From the NCBI GenBank assembly GCA_963669415.2, contig CAXXPS010000002.1, positions 2,108,001 to 2,172,000 on the forward strand: 64,000 nucleotides of DNA. Reading direction: 5' to 3'. Position 1 is the stretch's first letter; each line of letters opens with the position of its first letter. The notes beneath the pieces were generated by a model. It did not search any database, had not been told where the DNA came from, and saw only the letters and a list, made by a program, of their open reading frames with translations. Shown here in pieces: positions 35,554 to 46,792 of the stretch. Source of the stretch: JAWKWH01 sp963669415 (GTDB lineage: Bacteria > Pseudomonadota > Alphaproteobacteria > Rhizobiales > Rhizobiaceae). The position numbers and the translations under genes are program-made.

Positions 35554-36075
35554 GTGAACTTGTCAGGCTCACAGTCGATGAGAGCCGGTGATATCTGGCC
35601 CGATTGCGACGGGGATTGCGGGGGCGATCGGGTCTGCCGATGCGCCCGAACAATGTCTGTCAGACTTGCGGAACTTCACCAAGTTCAGTTGGATATGTGC
35701 AAGCATCTGGAGCAGATCGCTGACGGTCTGCCCCATGCGATGGACTCACAAGCCTTTCTTCAACTGTCGCGTACGGTTTATCCCGTGATCAAGAATGCCC
35801 ACGAATTTGAAGAGCAAAGACTGTTCCCTTTGCTTGAACACAAGTTGGCGCACGAGGACAGGCTGCTTCAGAGTATTGAACGGTTGAAATTCGAGCACTG
35901 GGAAGACGAAAGTTTCGCCGAAGAGATAGGTGACGGCCTGATGATTTACGTCACGGGCCCCGACCGGCAGAATCCGGAAGCTCTGTCCTATATGCTGCGG
36001 GGTTTCTTCGAAGGGCTCAGACGCCATATAGCCTTCGAGGCGGAACACGTCTTGCCTCTTCTGATCAGGCATTAG
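35554..36075 (+). CDS. hemerythrin-like (HHE) domain protein
   Basis: A helical protein whose core, about residues 34-173, resembles hemerythrin HHE cation-binding domains: His-containing helix LHQVQLDMCKHLEQIADGL, then VIKNAHEFEEQRLFPLLEHKL, LKFEHWEDE, and a final GLRRHIAFEAEHVLPLLI. These His/Glu positions fit a di-iron site that could sense or carry oxygen or nitric oxide. The start is uncertain: GTG 35554, TTG 35560 (better spaced from GGGAGG) or ATG 35653. Its stop codon TAG (36073-36075) is made of the TA target plus the first base of the transposon-like element. The adjacent FNR box suggests microaerobic expression. Confidence 0.75.
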   Translation: MNLSGSQSMRAGDIWPDCDGDCGGDRVCRCARTMSVRLAELHQVQLDMCKHLEQIADGLPHAMDSQAFLQLSRTVYPVIKNAHEFEEQRLFPLLEHKLAHEDRLLQSIERLKFEHWEDESFAEEIGDGLMIYVTGPDRQNPEALSYMLRGFFEGLRRHIAFEAEHVLPLLIRH

Positions 36076-36372
36076 GTCATGAACTCATAACCAGGATCAA
36101 CAATGGTATGAGCAAATTTGGTTGGATATTAGGAGCAGCTTGCGGGAAACCATCCGGTTTTCAAAAGCTTGCGACGCGATAGCCGGGCGAATTTGCCATA
36201 TCCGTTGGACGCACGAACCCGCTTCCCAATCCGTCGTCGAAGCCCTCAACCCATTGGCAGGCAGGCAAGCGAAGCGCCGCCGAGAGGCGGGGCAAGCCCC
36301 ACTTTTCGGCCTTCTCCTAGGCCTGCTTTGCGGTTTCGGCGCCATTTTGACCCTGTTTATGAGTTCATGACC
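36075..36372. mobile_element. MITE-like element with 31-base inverted ends and TA flanks
   Basis: About 298 bases bounded by imperfect inverted repeats. The left end begins GGTCATGAACTCATAA (36075-36090), and the right end, read inward on the minus strand from 36372, begins with the same 16 bases. Similarity continues to about base 31, with ATGG at the inner side. Both ends are flanked by the dinucleotide TA, as expected for target-duplicating IS630/mariner-like or some IS5-group elements. No transposase is recognisable inside; short frames have no family motif. Family assignment is inference. Confidence 0.75.
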
Positions 36373-36395
36373 TAGAGCCCTTTCGGGCTATCAAA

Positions 36396-36426
36396 CCATT
36401 TTGACCCTGATTATCAGTTCATGTCC
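36396..36426. repeat. extra copy of the MITE terminal repeat
   Basis: A third copy of the terminal repeat lies outside the right end of the element. Read on the minus strand from 36426 it is GGACATGAACTGATAA, two mismatches from the other two ends in 16 bases, and again it is followed by TA (36427-36428). A small hairpin, AGCCCTTTCGGGCT, separates it from the inner right end. This suggests a nested or composite insertion. The TA plus the first G on the minus strand form the stop codon of the fnrN frame. Confidence 0.7.
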
Positions 36427-37171
36427 TAGTGCGACAGATCCTGCTGCGTGACAGCGAACAATTTGTGGATGTCCGGTATGATGACAATGCGCCGGTCACG
36501 GATATCGATGATACCGCGTTTGCGCAGATTTGTAAGCTGCCGGCTCACCGTCTCGATGGTCAGGCCGAGAAAATCGGCGATATCGGCCCGCTTCATTGGC
36601 AACTCGATTTCGACGGTATCTTTAATCTCTTCCCATTCCGGATTGATATGAGTGACAATCAGGTGCAGGAAACTGGCGACCTTTTCAGCCGCGGTTTTGC
36701 GTCCCAGGGTCAACATCCAGTCGCGTGCTTCATCCAGCTCCTTGAGTGACTGTTCATGCAGCCGGTGTTCCAGCTCCGGGATTTCGGAGATGATTTTTTC
36801 CAGTGCGGATTTGGGAAATGAACAAAGCCTGACGGTGGTAGCCGCTTCGGCAGTTGTTTTTGCCTGACGGGAGAAGGGCCGGCCTACGAAGTCCGGTGCA
36901 AACTGCAGGCCGACAATCTGCTGTCTTCCATCAGACATCATCTTTGACAGTTTCACCACTCCGCTCATGATATTGGAATAGCGTTCAATATCCTGGTCGG
37001 TACTGTAGAGCTCGGTTGCGCCGTCAACGACTTTTCTGATGGCGTGTTTGCTCAGCTTTTGCAGTTGCTCCGGATCCAGCGCGCCGCAAATCCCCGATGG
37101 CGTGCTTCGCAGGCTCGGCAGACGACCGGTACGTCGGAATTGTGTATGTCCAGCCGTTCTTCGTTGTCCAT
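36426..37171 (-). pseudogene. fnrN: FnrN-type Crp/Fnr regulator, apparently frameshifted in its Fe-S motif
   Basis: This is an Fnr-type oxygen sensor: a [4Fe-4S] N terminus, a cyclic-nucleotide-like beta-roll and a DNA-binding helix-turn-helix. From ATG 37171 the frame reads MDNEERLDIHNSDVPVVC, then RACEARHRG. A different frame continues ICGALDPEQLQKLSKHAI to the end. One base appears to be missing in a run of four G on the minus strand (37092-37095); a fifth G would join the two parts exactly. The C-terminal part has LCSF, the MKRADIADFLGLTIETVSRQL recognition region and FnrN-like IIDIRDRRIVI. The break separates the first two Cys of the cluster motif from the third. It could be a sequencing error. 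The stop codon lies in the transposon-like end. Confidence 0.85.
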
Positions 37172-37319
37172 GGGAGCAAATTCAACCAGTTGCGTTCGGG
37201 TCGGATGATTTATGCCAGATATAGCGCCCGATTACCAACAAGCCACTAGTATTGGAGAAGAATTATTACGACTTTTGGTTTAGGTCGTGACCTGAGGTCA
37301 GGAGCGGCTGAAAATCGAA

Positions 37320-37343
37320 AATCCCGCGGCTAACCGCGGGATT
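37320..37343 (-). terminator. Rho-independent terminator of rpmE
   Basis: A perfect 10-bp stem AATCCCGCGG / CCGCGGGATT with a 4-base loop lies 57 bases after the rpmE stop. On the minus strand it is followed by TTCGATTTTC, a T-rich tail. Confidence 0.8.
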
Positions 37344-37399
37344 GGAAATGATACTGACACAGTCTGGTCTTCGGGTTCGGATGAACTGATTTGACCGCC

Positions 37400-37621
37400 T
37401 CAGATACCCAGATTGGCGAATTTGCTCTTGAAACGGGATACCCGCCCGCCACGATCGACCAGACCTTGCTGACCGCCGGTCCAGGCCGGGTGCGTCGTCG
37501 GATCGATGTCCAGGGTCATCGTGTCGCCCTCAGAACCCCAGGTGGACTTGGTCATGTATTCCGTGCCGTCGGTCATCACGACCTTGATCATGTGATATTC
37601 GGGATGGATATCGCTTTTCAT
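37400..37621 (-). CDS. rpmE: 50S ribosomal protein L31
   Basis: This is bL31, a 73-residue protein of the large ribosomal subunit. The family pattern is clear: MKSDIHPEYHMIKVVMTDG, TTHPAWTGGQQGLVDRGGRV and a terminal FKSKFANLG. It lacks the CxxC zinc motif, as is usual for alphaproteobacterial L31. It is divergent from the ABC exporter gene (168-base gap), a conserved pairing in rhizobia. Confidence 0.96.
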   Translation of the reverse strand: MKSDIHPEYHMIKVVMTDGTEYMTKSTWGSEGDTMTLDIDPTTHPAWTGGQQGLVDRGGRVSRFKSKFANLGI

Positions 37622-37789
37622 CTCGTTTGCCCTTGCAAAACCTCAATTGGCCGGCGGCCTGTCAAAAAATCCGAAGCCGCAGCCTTTCATCAAGGCGACG
37701 GCTTCCAAAACGCTGGCCGAGCCTATACATCAGGCGCAACGGGCGCACAAGTACCCGATTGTTGAGTTGGTGCACTAAGCGGAGCATCC

Positions 37790-39595
37790 ATGGCAGACAT
37801 CCTCGATATCGAACAGGAGAGGAAACGCCGCTCGCTGAAACCGTTGCGGCGGCTATTCCCGTATCTGCTGCGCTACAAGGCGATGGTGGCCGGCGCCTTG
37901 TTCTTTCTGCTGCTGGCGGCGGTGACGACGCTGACCTTGCCCCTTGCAGTCCGCCGAATGATCGACAATGGATTTTCGGCTGCCGATTCGACCTTCATTG
38001 CAAACTATTTTTCGATGCTGATCGTGATCGCAAGCGTATTGGCGTTGGCGTCGGCCTGCCGCTACTTCTTTGTGATCACGATAGGTGAGCGTGTCGTATC
38101 GGATCTGCGGCGCGATGTCTTCTTTCACGTGACCAAACTATCTCCGGGCTTCTTTGACACCGCCCAGTCGGGCGAAATCGTATCAAGGCTGACAGCGGAT
38201 ACGACCCAGATCAAATCCGCCGTCGGTGCGACCGCTTCAATGGCGCTCAGAAATACGATCCTCGGGATCGGCGCCTTGATCATGATGGTGATTACGAGCC
38301 CAAAGCTCTCCGGGCTGGTTATCGCGGCGATTCCCCTGATCGTGCTGCCGCTTGTCGGGTTCGGCAGGTCTGTCAGGCGAAAATCACGTTTTGCCCAGGA
38401 CACACTGGCAGAGGCGACGGCCTATGCGTCGGAACAAATCGGTTCGGTTCGAACCTTGCAGGCTTTTACCAACGAAAGCCTGGTCACGGGCAGATTTGCA
38501 GACGCAGTCGAGAGGGCGTTTTCGGCAGCGCGATCGTCGGTTTTTGCACGCTCGATCCTGACGTTCTTCGCCATCTTCACGATATTCTCGTCGGTTGTTG
38601 GAGTGCTGTGGTTTGGTTCGCGCGATGTCTTGTCGGGTACGCTTTCACCGGGAACGCTGGGCCAGTTTCTGCTCTACTCCGTATTTGCGGCCGGTGCGCT
38701 CGGCGCCCTGTCCGAGGTCTGGGGAGAACTGAGCCAGGCAGCCGGCGCCGCTGAGCGCCTGACTGAAATATTGGCTGAAGAGCCGGCGATCACCGCTCCC
38801 GCCAATCCGGTCAGTCTTCCTCAACCGCCGGTCGGCTCAATTCGGTTCGAAGAAGTCGAATTTGCCTACCCGGCGCGGCCCGACCTGCCGGCACTCAGGT
38901 CGCTTTCATTTGACATAAAGCCTGGCGAGACGGTTGCAATCGTGGGAGCCTCGGGGGCGGGGAAAAGCACGGTTTTCTCGATGATCCTGCGCTACTACGA
39001 CGCCCAGTCCGGACGAATTCTGGTCGATGGTGTCGATATTCGTGAAGCGGACCCCATGGAAGTGCGCCGGCGCCTCGCGATCGTTCCGCAGGATACGGTG
39101 ATTTTTGCTGCTTCTGCCCGCGACAACATTGCTTTCGGGCGGCCGGATGCGCCAAATTCCGAGATTGAGGCTGCCGCCAAAGCCGCATTGGCCGATGAAT
39201 TCATCAACAAGCTTGAAAAAGGCTACGAAACGCAAGTCGGCGAGCGCGGCATCATGCTATCTGGCGGACAGCGTCAACGCATGTCCATTGCCCGTGCAAT
39301 CCTGCGAGATTCGCCGATATTGCTGCTTGACGAGGCCACATCCGCGCTTGATGCCGAAAGCGAAACACTGGTCCAGACGGCGCTGGAACATCTGATGGAA
39401 GGGCGTACTACCATTGTGATTGCCCACCGGTTGGCCACGGTTCTCAAGGCCGACCGTATTTTGGTGATGGATGCGGGCAAGATTGTCGAAGAAGGCACGC
39501 ACGAAAGCCTTGTCGACAAGGGCGGGATTTATGCCAGATTGGCGAAGCTGCAGTTCGATACCGGTAACGGCGTCTATAACAAGGCGGCGGAATAG
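37790..39595 (+). CDS. ABC exporter, fused membrane and ATPase domains (MsbA-like)
   Basis: This is a half-transporter of 601 residues that would act as a homodimer. Six membrane helices span about residues 25-310. The ATPase domain follows: Walker A GASGAGKST at about 385-393, Q-loop VPQDTVIF, signature LSGGQRQRMS at about 490, Walker B ILLLDEAT and the H-loop VIAHRLAT. It resembles the lipid or multidrug exporter group found beside rpmE in rhizobia. The substrate is unknown. Confidence 0.93.
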   Translation: MADILDIEQERKRRSLKPLRRLFPYLLRYKAMVAGALFFLLLAAVTTLTLPLAVRRMIDNGFSAADSTFIANYFSMLIVIASVLALASACRYFFVITIGERVVSDLRRDVFFHVTKLSPGFFDTAQSGEIVSRLTADTTQIKSAVGATASMALRNTILGIGALIMMVITSPKLSGLVIAAIPLIVLPLVGFGRSVRRKSRFAQDTLAEATAYASEQIGSVRTLQAFTNESLVTGRFADAVERAFSAARSSVFARSILTFFAIFTIFSSVVGVLWFGSRDVLSGTLSPGTLGQFLLYSVFAAGALGALSEVWGELSQAAGAAERLTEILAEEPAITAPANPVSLPQPPVGSIRFEEVEFAYPARPDLPALRSLSFDIKPGETVAIVGASGAGKSTVFSMILRYYDAQSGRILVDGVDIREADPMEVRRRLAIVPQDTVIFAASARDNIAFGRPDAPNSEIEAAAKAALADEFINKLEKGYETQVGERGIMLSGGQRQRMSIARAILRDSPILLLDEATSALDAESETLVQTALEHLMEGRTTIVIAHRLATVLKADRILVMDAGKIVEEGTHESLVDKGGIYARLAKLQFDTGNGVYNKAAE

Positions 39596-39634
39596 GCAGC
39601 TGTTCTCCCGCGTCGAAAATCGGCCGAATGCCGC

Positions 39635-39944
39635 TAGAGCGGTTCATATCCAAATGGAATCGTTTGACCGCCGGTAATTCGTGATCTGACAAGGAGCGGG
39701 AGGCGACGCGGTGTGAACACCGTTAGCTTCACACGACGATGTCCAGAGCGCGAAGAGTCAAGATCACACGATTGCAGTTTCATTATATAGTTCATTTGTT
39801 TATCGAAGTCCGGCTTGGACGTCTTTTTCGCCTCAGCTTCGTCGAAACCCTTGCCCGATATTCATATTGCGCTGCGGTCTTCTCCTCACTGAGACGAAAA
39901 ATCCAATCCACCAAACTGCTCCCATTTGAATGTGAACCGCTCTA
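39635..39944. repeat. 310-bp dispersed inverted-repeat element, copy 2
   Basis: Bounded by a perfect 12-base inverted repeat, TAGAGCGGTTCA (39635-39646) and its complement (39933-39944). On the plus strand it aligns with the reverse complement of copy 1 at 12695-13107: shared blocks include TGACAAGGAGCG, GGTGTGAACACCGT, CGATTGC, TGCGCTGCGGT and CCCATTTGAA near the far end. It is about 100 bases shorter than copy 1, missing a hairpin-rich part near the far end. No gene or transposase was seen. It lies 40 bases after the ABC exporter. Confidence 0.75.
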
Positions 39945-39970
39945 ACGAACATGGTTAACCGGTGGTTTCG

Positions 39971-39986
39971 TTAACACTTCATTAAC
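39971..39986. promoter_or_regulatory. CtrA-like binding site
   Basis: TTAACACTTCATTAAC matches the cell-cycle regulator CtrA consensus TTAA-N7-TTAA(C). It lies in a 350-base stretch without a protein gene, upstream of the candidate small RNA and its terminator. No other supporting promoter element is obvious, so function is inferred from the match alone. Confidence 0.45.
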
Positions 39987-39999
39987 CTTTGCTCACGGC

Positions 40000-40295
40000 A
40001 CGAAATATATTGTTCCAATTGGTGATGTGCCGTCACATTCCTGCCGTCTTTTGCCCCGGTTCACGCCTCATTCCAAAGCGACGATCCGACCGTTGCCTGA
40101 GACGGTTCGGTTCGGCTTTGGCTCCGTAAACCCCAAGCCCCCCGCCCACGGGTCATGGTTGGACCGAACCACTCCGGTGCGTACCGGGGATATCTTTTCA
40201 TGAGAACCCTGGATCCGGTTGCAGGTGACAATTGCAGACGATCCCAAACGTATTGCACCGGCGCCAAGGCCTTCGGGCCCGGCGCCGGATTTTTA
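40000..40295 (+). ncRNA. candidate small RNA ending at a UUCG terminator
   Basis: The interval 39945-40298 has no credible protein gene but ends in a very strong plus-strand terminator. Upstream of the terminator lie further stems: an interrupted pairing between GGTTCGGT (around 40105) and ACCGAACC (around 40173), and CCGG/CCGG near 40190. A CtrA-like box lies about 15 bases before the assumed start. I do not recognise it as tmRNA, SRP, 6S or RNase P RNA. The 5' end given here is a guess. Alternatively the hairpin is the displaced terminator of the ABC exporter. Confidence 0.35.
40258..40294 (+). terminator. strong terminator hairpin with UUCG tetraloop
   Basis: CCGGCGCC (40258-40265) pairs with GGCGCCGG (40281-40288). 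Inside it GGCC pairs with GGCC around a TTCG tetraloop (40272-40275), and ATTTTTAT follows. The T-run is on the plus side only, so the signal terminates plus-strand transcripts; the minus-strand pagL-like gene ends 4 bases beyond it. Confidence 0.75.
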
Positions 40296-40298
40296 TGT

Positions 40299-40886
40299 TC
40301 AGAACCGGTAACCGAGCCTTGCGCCAACGGATTCCAAACCGTGATTGGGTGCTTTGATGCCGGCATTTGAAAAATGATTGAGGAAAACCTGCCCGGTCAA
40401 ATTCGACGTGAAATCAAACCCCGCACTTGCCTGCAAGTGAAACAAAAGTGATGAGCCGAGGTTTTTGGTCCCGCCGCCGCCAACCGTCAGTTTCGAGCTG
40501 TTCCAAGAACCGCCTGCGCTGAAGCCCAGGTAGAAACGTTGGGTCAGGTGGGCTTCCCAGTTGAAGCCGCCATAGATGACATGAACAGGGGTGCTGGAAA
40601 TCGAAATTTCAGCGCCCAAATAGGGGCGCGGCGAACCCAGGAATCCGAGAAATTGTGGAGATGGTGCAACAATTTCTGCATTGATGACGCCACCTGAAAG
40701 ACGCTGGCTTGTAAACGGGCCCGTGTCAAAGCTACCGCCACCGGCGCGGAATTCCCAGCGATCAGAGTGTTTACCTACCTGGATACCACCCAGGAAAGGG
40801 CCGTCCGCGGCTTGTGCGGCTGTCAGACTTGCAAGCGGAATCACGGCTGCACAAAGCAGGCTCCGTAACGAGCGAGTTATGGTCAT
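40299..40886 (-). CDS. PagL-like lipid A 3-O-deacylase / acyloxyacyl hydrolase family
   Basis: This is an outer-membrane beta-barrel of 195 residues with a signal peptide (MTITRSLRSLLCAAVIPL, cleaved near AQAA). The C-terminal sequence NHFSNAGIKAPNHGLESVG contains the PagL catalytic His, Ser and Glu in the family spacing, and the protein ends in the outer-membrane signature LGYRF with a terminal Phe. PagL removes the 3-O acyl chain of lipid A. The start at 40886 has GGGGA nearby; nine more codons are open upstream. Confidence 0.88.
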   Translation of the reverse strand: MTITRSLRSLLCAAVIPLASLTAAQAADGPFLGGIQVGKHSDRWEFRAGGGSFDTGPFTSQRLSGGVINAEIVAPSPQFLGFLGSPRPYLGAEISISSTPVHVIYGGFNWEAHLTQRFYLGFSAGGSWNSSKLTVGGGGTKNLGSSLLFHLQASAGFDFTSNLTGQVFLNHFSNAGIKAPNHGLESVGARLGYRF

Positions 40887-41146
40887 GCGGGTCCCCGTCT
40901 TGAACCGAATCACTATTTTGGCTTTTAAGGAAAAACTGTTAATCAGAATTGACCGAATTCATCTGGTGGCGAAAAGGTCAATCCAGTGCTCTGCCGACCA
41001 AGTGCAGTAGAGGCGTCCCTGCCGCCGAAATGTCAAATTTTGGCGCTGTGACCATCATCGTTAATCAATCCTCAAATCTTGTCCGTCAGTTTTGGCGCTG
41101 ACCGGCCTGTAATTGCGGCTGAACAGCACAAGTTTGTGGGGAATTC

Positions 41147-44260
<3,114 letters not shown>

Positions 44261-44292
44261 GCACTGGCTCGGATTTTGATCGGAAGCGAAGT

Positions 44293-45732
44293 TTATTCGC
44301 CTTCCAATACGAACGTCCGTAAATAGGCGATCAATGCGTCGCGTTCGTCTTCTGTTGAATTTAAGTAAGCTTGGCGAGAATCCCGCGCCTCGCCACCGTG
44401 CGCACGGATGACTTCATCAATCGTCGTGAAATTGTTGCGATGCCCATAGGGCGCCGTAGCTGACAGACCCCAAAGTTCAGCCGTTATGAATATCTCCGGC
44501 CTCACTCCGCGCTGGGGTAGTTTTTCGTTGCCGAGCGCCCCGCCCTCATCAGCAATGCGATGGCGTTTCAGGTCGCCAAAAAGGGGCACAAGAACATTAT
44601 CATTATCGTCGCGCGGCAAAGATGACGCCCATTCCAGTAGTGCCAGATCGTAGATCGCGGGCTCGGGAACGTCGCTCTGCGAAAGCGTGCCCTGTGCGTC
44701 TATTGGGCCGGGATCACTGAATTTCAGGTCTTCAAGCGGTAAAGCCCTTTTGTGACAGCTTGTGCAGCCAAATTTGTCGAAAAGAGTGCTTCCGGTATCT
44801 GCTGCCGACTTCCAGATCTCGTTTTCAGGAGCCTGTAGCGATGGCGGTTTCAGGCCTGCCTGCCAGGCGACCATCGCTGAGACATCTCCGGCAGAAATTT
44901 CTCCCGAAACTCCATCACCGTCAAAATCGAGTTCCCCTGTCTGCTCAAAACCGAATCGCTCATCGGCTTGCATGCCGTGATGATGATTGAGCACATGGAC
45001 AGTGAACTCGCGCAGCGAGACGAATACTCCCTTTTGTCCAAAGGGTTTGATAATCAGGTCCGGATCGACACCCTCAATCCCGGAAGGATCAATCGTTCCG
45101 TCGGGTTTTGCGGCAATGGTTCCGAAATTGACATCCTTGGTTTCAAGCGGCAGCGAAACCGGTTTGCCTGTTTCCTGCGCTTTTGAGACCGCATTTTCGC
45201 GGATTTGAACCAGATCCGCACTCATTTCCCGCGCCAGCAATTCGATCAGTCCGGCACCAAAGATGTGGGTAGTGCCGCGCTCATTGGCCAGGGACGGGTT
45301 GGGCATGGCAGCTGATTCACCACCCGGGGCTTCAGCGATGAAAATATTGGTTGCGAAGTCGCCAGCACCACCAATGGCCGGTTGGTTGTGACACCCAACG
45401 CAGGAATTGGCATCAGGCCCGCCGGCGCGGTCGAACATCGATTTGGCTGCATCCCTTTTTGTCGGAATTGATGCTTGCGTTGCAAGTGGCCGTCCGACGC
45501 CATCGGCCTCGGAGAACCTCGCCGTAAACAACTCCTCACCCCGACGGCGAAGCTCTTCAAGCACCAGCGCCGGAAGTTCACCTTGCAGACCATTTTGATC
45601 GACATGCGCGATGATGGCGCGCTCGGACCAAGGCTTTTCCTGAGCGCCATTCGGACCAGCGGACGAAAGCAACAGGGCAATGCAAAAGCCCATTGCTGCA
45701 ACCGCCCGGAGAAAATGTTGTCGTCTGATCAC
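44293..45732 (-). CDS. di-haem oxidoreductase family protein (thiol-oxidoreductase-like)
   Basis: A secreted c-type cytochrome of 479 residues. The N terminus (MIRRQHFLRAVAAMGFCIALLLSS) is a signal sequence with an RR pair. Two haem motifs: CVGCHNQPAIGGAG at about 115 and CTSCHKRALPLED at about 325, followed by AELWGLSATAPYGHRNNFTTIDEVIRAHGGEA, typical of the di-haem oxidoreductase family (formerly DUF1111), which is distantly related to MauG and cytochrome c peroxidases. The substrate is unknown. It stands alone. Confidence 0.86.
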   Translation of the reverse strand: MIRRQHFLRAVAAMGFCIALLLSSAGPNGAQEKPWSERAIIAHVDQNGLQGELPALVLEELRRRGEELFTARFSEADGVGRPLATQASIPTKRDAAKSMFDRAGGPDANSCVGCHNQPAIGGAGDFATNIFIAEAPGGESAAMPNPSLANERGTTHIFGAGLIELLAREMSADLVQIRENAVSKAQETGKPVSLPLETKDVNFGTIAAKPDGTIDPSGIEGVDPDLIIKPFGQKGVFVSLREFTVHVLNHHHGMQADERFGFEQTGELDFDGDGVSGEISAGDVSAMVAWQAGLKPPSLQAPENEIWKSAADTGSTLFDKFGCTSCHKRALPLEDLKFSDPGPIDAQGTLSQSDVPEPAIYDLALLEWASSLPRDDNDNVLVPLFGDLKRHRIADEGGALGNEKLPQRGVRPEIFITAELWGLSATAPYGHRNNFTTIDEVIRAHGGEARDSRQAYLNSTEDERDALIAYLRTFVLEGE

Positions 45733-45801
45733 TGCAATCGCTCTTTTGGCACCATTAAGGGAACTTAGTCCCGGCGAGCCAAAAGGCCAATCACAGGTCC
45801 A

Positions 45802-46062
45802 TTATCCAGCTGGGCAGCGGGCGACGTAAATCTTGAGCGTGCGGGGATTTCGATAACGGCAATAGCCTTTGCGCGTTGTACGGCCGAGCAGATAGCCGGC
45901 GCCGGCTCCTACCGCTGCGCCAACCAGTGTTCCGCCAACGCGGCCGGTTGCCAGTGCGCCTATTGCCCCGCCGGCCGCAGCGCCGATACCGGTATCGACC
46001 TCGGAAGTGGCGCAGCCCGCAAGACCAAGAGTGGCTGCCAGCGCAAATACCGTTATTCTCAT
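45802..46062 (-). CDS. glycine-zipper lipoprotein
   Basis: An 86-residue lipoprotein from ATG 46062. MRITVFALAATLGLAGCAT has a lipobox (LAGC), followed by a glycine zipper (GIGAAAGGAIGALATGRVGGT and VGAAVGAGAGYLLGR) and a short basic end with two Cys. Resembles the small YMGG/17-kDa-like outer-membrane lipoproteins common in rhizobia. Function unknown. Confidence 0.78.
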   Translation of the reverse strand: MRITVFALAATLGLAGCATSEVDTGIGAAAGGAIGALATGRVGGTLVGAAVGAGAGYLLGRTTRKGYCRYRNPRTLKIYVARCPAG

Positions 46063-46213
46063 GAAATTACCCCTCAAAGGACTTGCTTCAAAAAAGCGCG
46101 AATCGCAGTTCCAAGAAGCATATTCTCAAGGCAGAAATTCGGCAGGAACAAAAAAATGGCCAGGAATTATCCTGGCCAGTCGGGGGGAGGTCATGGGGAA
46201 GAAAAACTGGGTG

Positions 46214-46504
46214 TCAGCGCGAGGCGACCTGAATTTCAGGCTGCTCGAATGAAGCAAGGAAGGTTCCGTCGGCAGCGATGCTCCAAACCAGCTCTGCATC
46301 GGTCTCCTCAAGCGCGGGATCAACGTCGATGCACTGTCCGAGAACCTGCGGGAAACGGTTCGAGAAAGAGATCATCGAAGCTTCGATCTGATTTTCACAC
46401 TCTTCGACGCTTTCGTAGACCGGTGCGGCCGTCGGCAACTCGCGGCACACAAGCATATCGTCCGAGCATCCGACCAGTAGAAGAATTGCAGCGATATGTT
46501 CCAT
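46214..46504 (-). CDS. hypothetical small lipoprotein
   Basis: A 96-residue frame. The N terminus MEHIAAILLLVGCSDDM looks like a short lipoprotein signal with lipobox LLVGC. Conserved-looking features are CRELP, a Cys in SVEECENQI, and FPQVLGQCIDVDPALEE; three cysteines in the mature part may pair. GAGGATCGGAAA precedes the ATG. No family was recognised; similar small proteins are frequent in rhizobia. Confidence 0.65.
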   Translation of the reverse strand: MEHIAAILLLVGCSDDMLVCRELPTAAPVYESVEECENQIEASMISFSNRFPQVLGQCIDVDPALEETDAELVWSIAADGTFLASFEQPEIQVASR

Positions 46505-46792
46505 TTTCCGATCCTCTCAACGTCTCGTTCGGCTTTGTTTGCCGCTTTGAACTTGTCGCAAAGGTAGCTGTGTGAGGTGATTGCCGCTGTGCGCGACGTC
46601 ACAAGTAAACCCTGCAAGCAATCTGAGTATCGGAGATGGCTGTTTCAGACGGATGTCCGGTTGGATGGTTTATTGTTTCAATTGTTGCGCCCGTACTCGC
46701 TCATGCACCAGCTCATCGCGCTACAAGTGGCTGGACTTTGAGCGTCAAACGCCGTTTCATGAACCCAAAGATGGAACTCAGGAACAATAGTT

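Noticed and set aside
36122..36370. An 82-residue frame inside the MITE-like element
   Set aside because: No transposase motif and it runs into the terminal repeat; treated as non-coding.
40155..40370. A 71-residue plus-strand frame across the terminator
   Set aside because: It passes through the strong hairpin and then antisense into the PagL-like gene; the protein has no family features.
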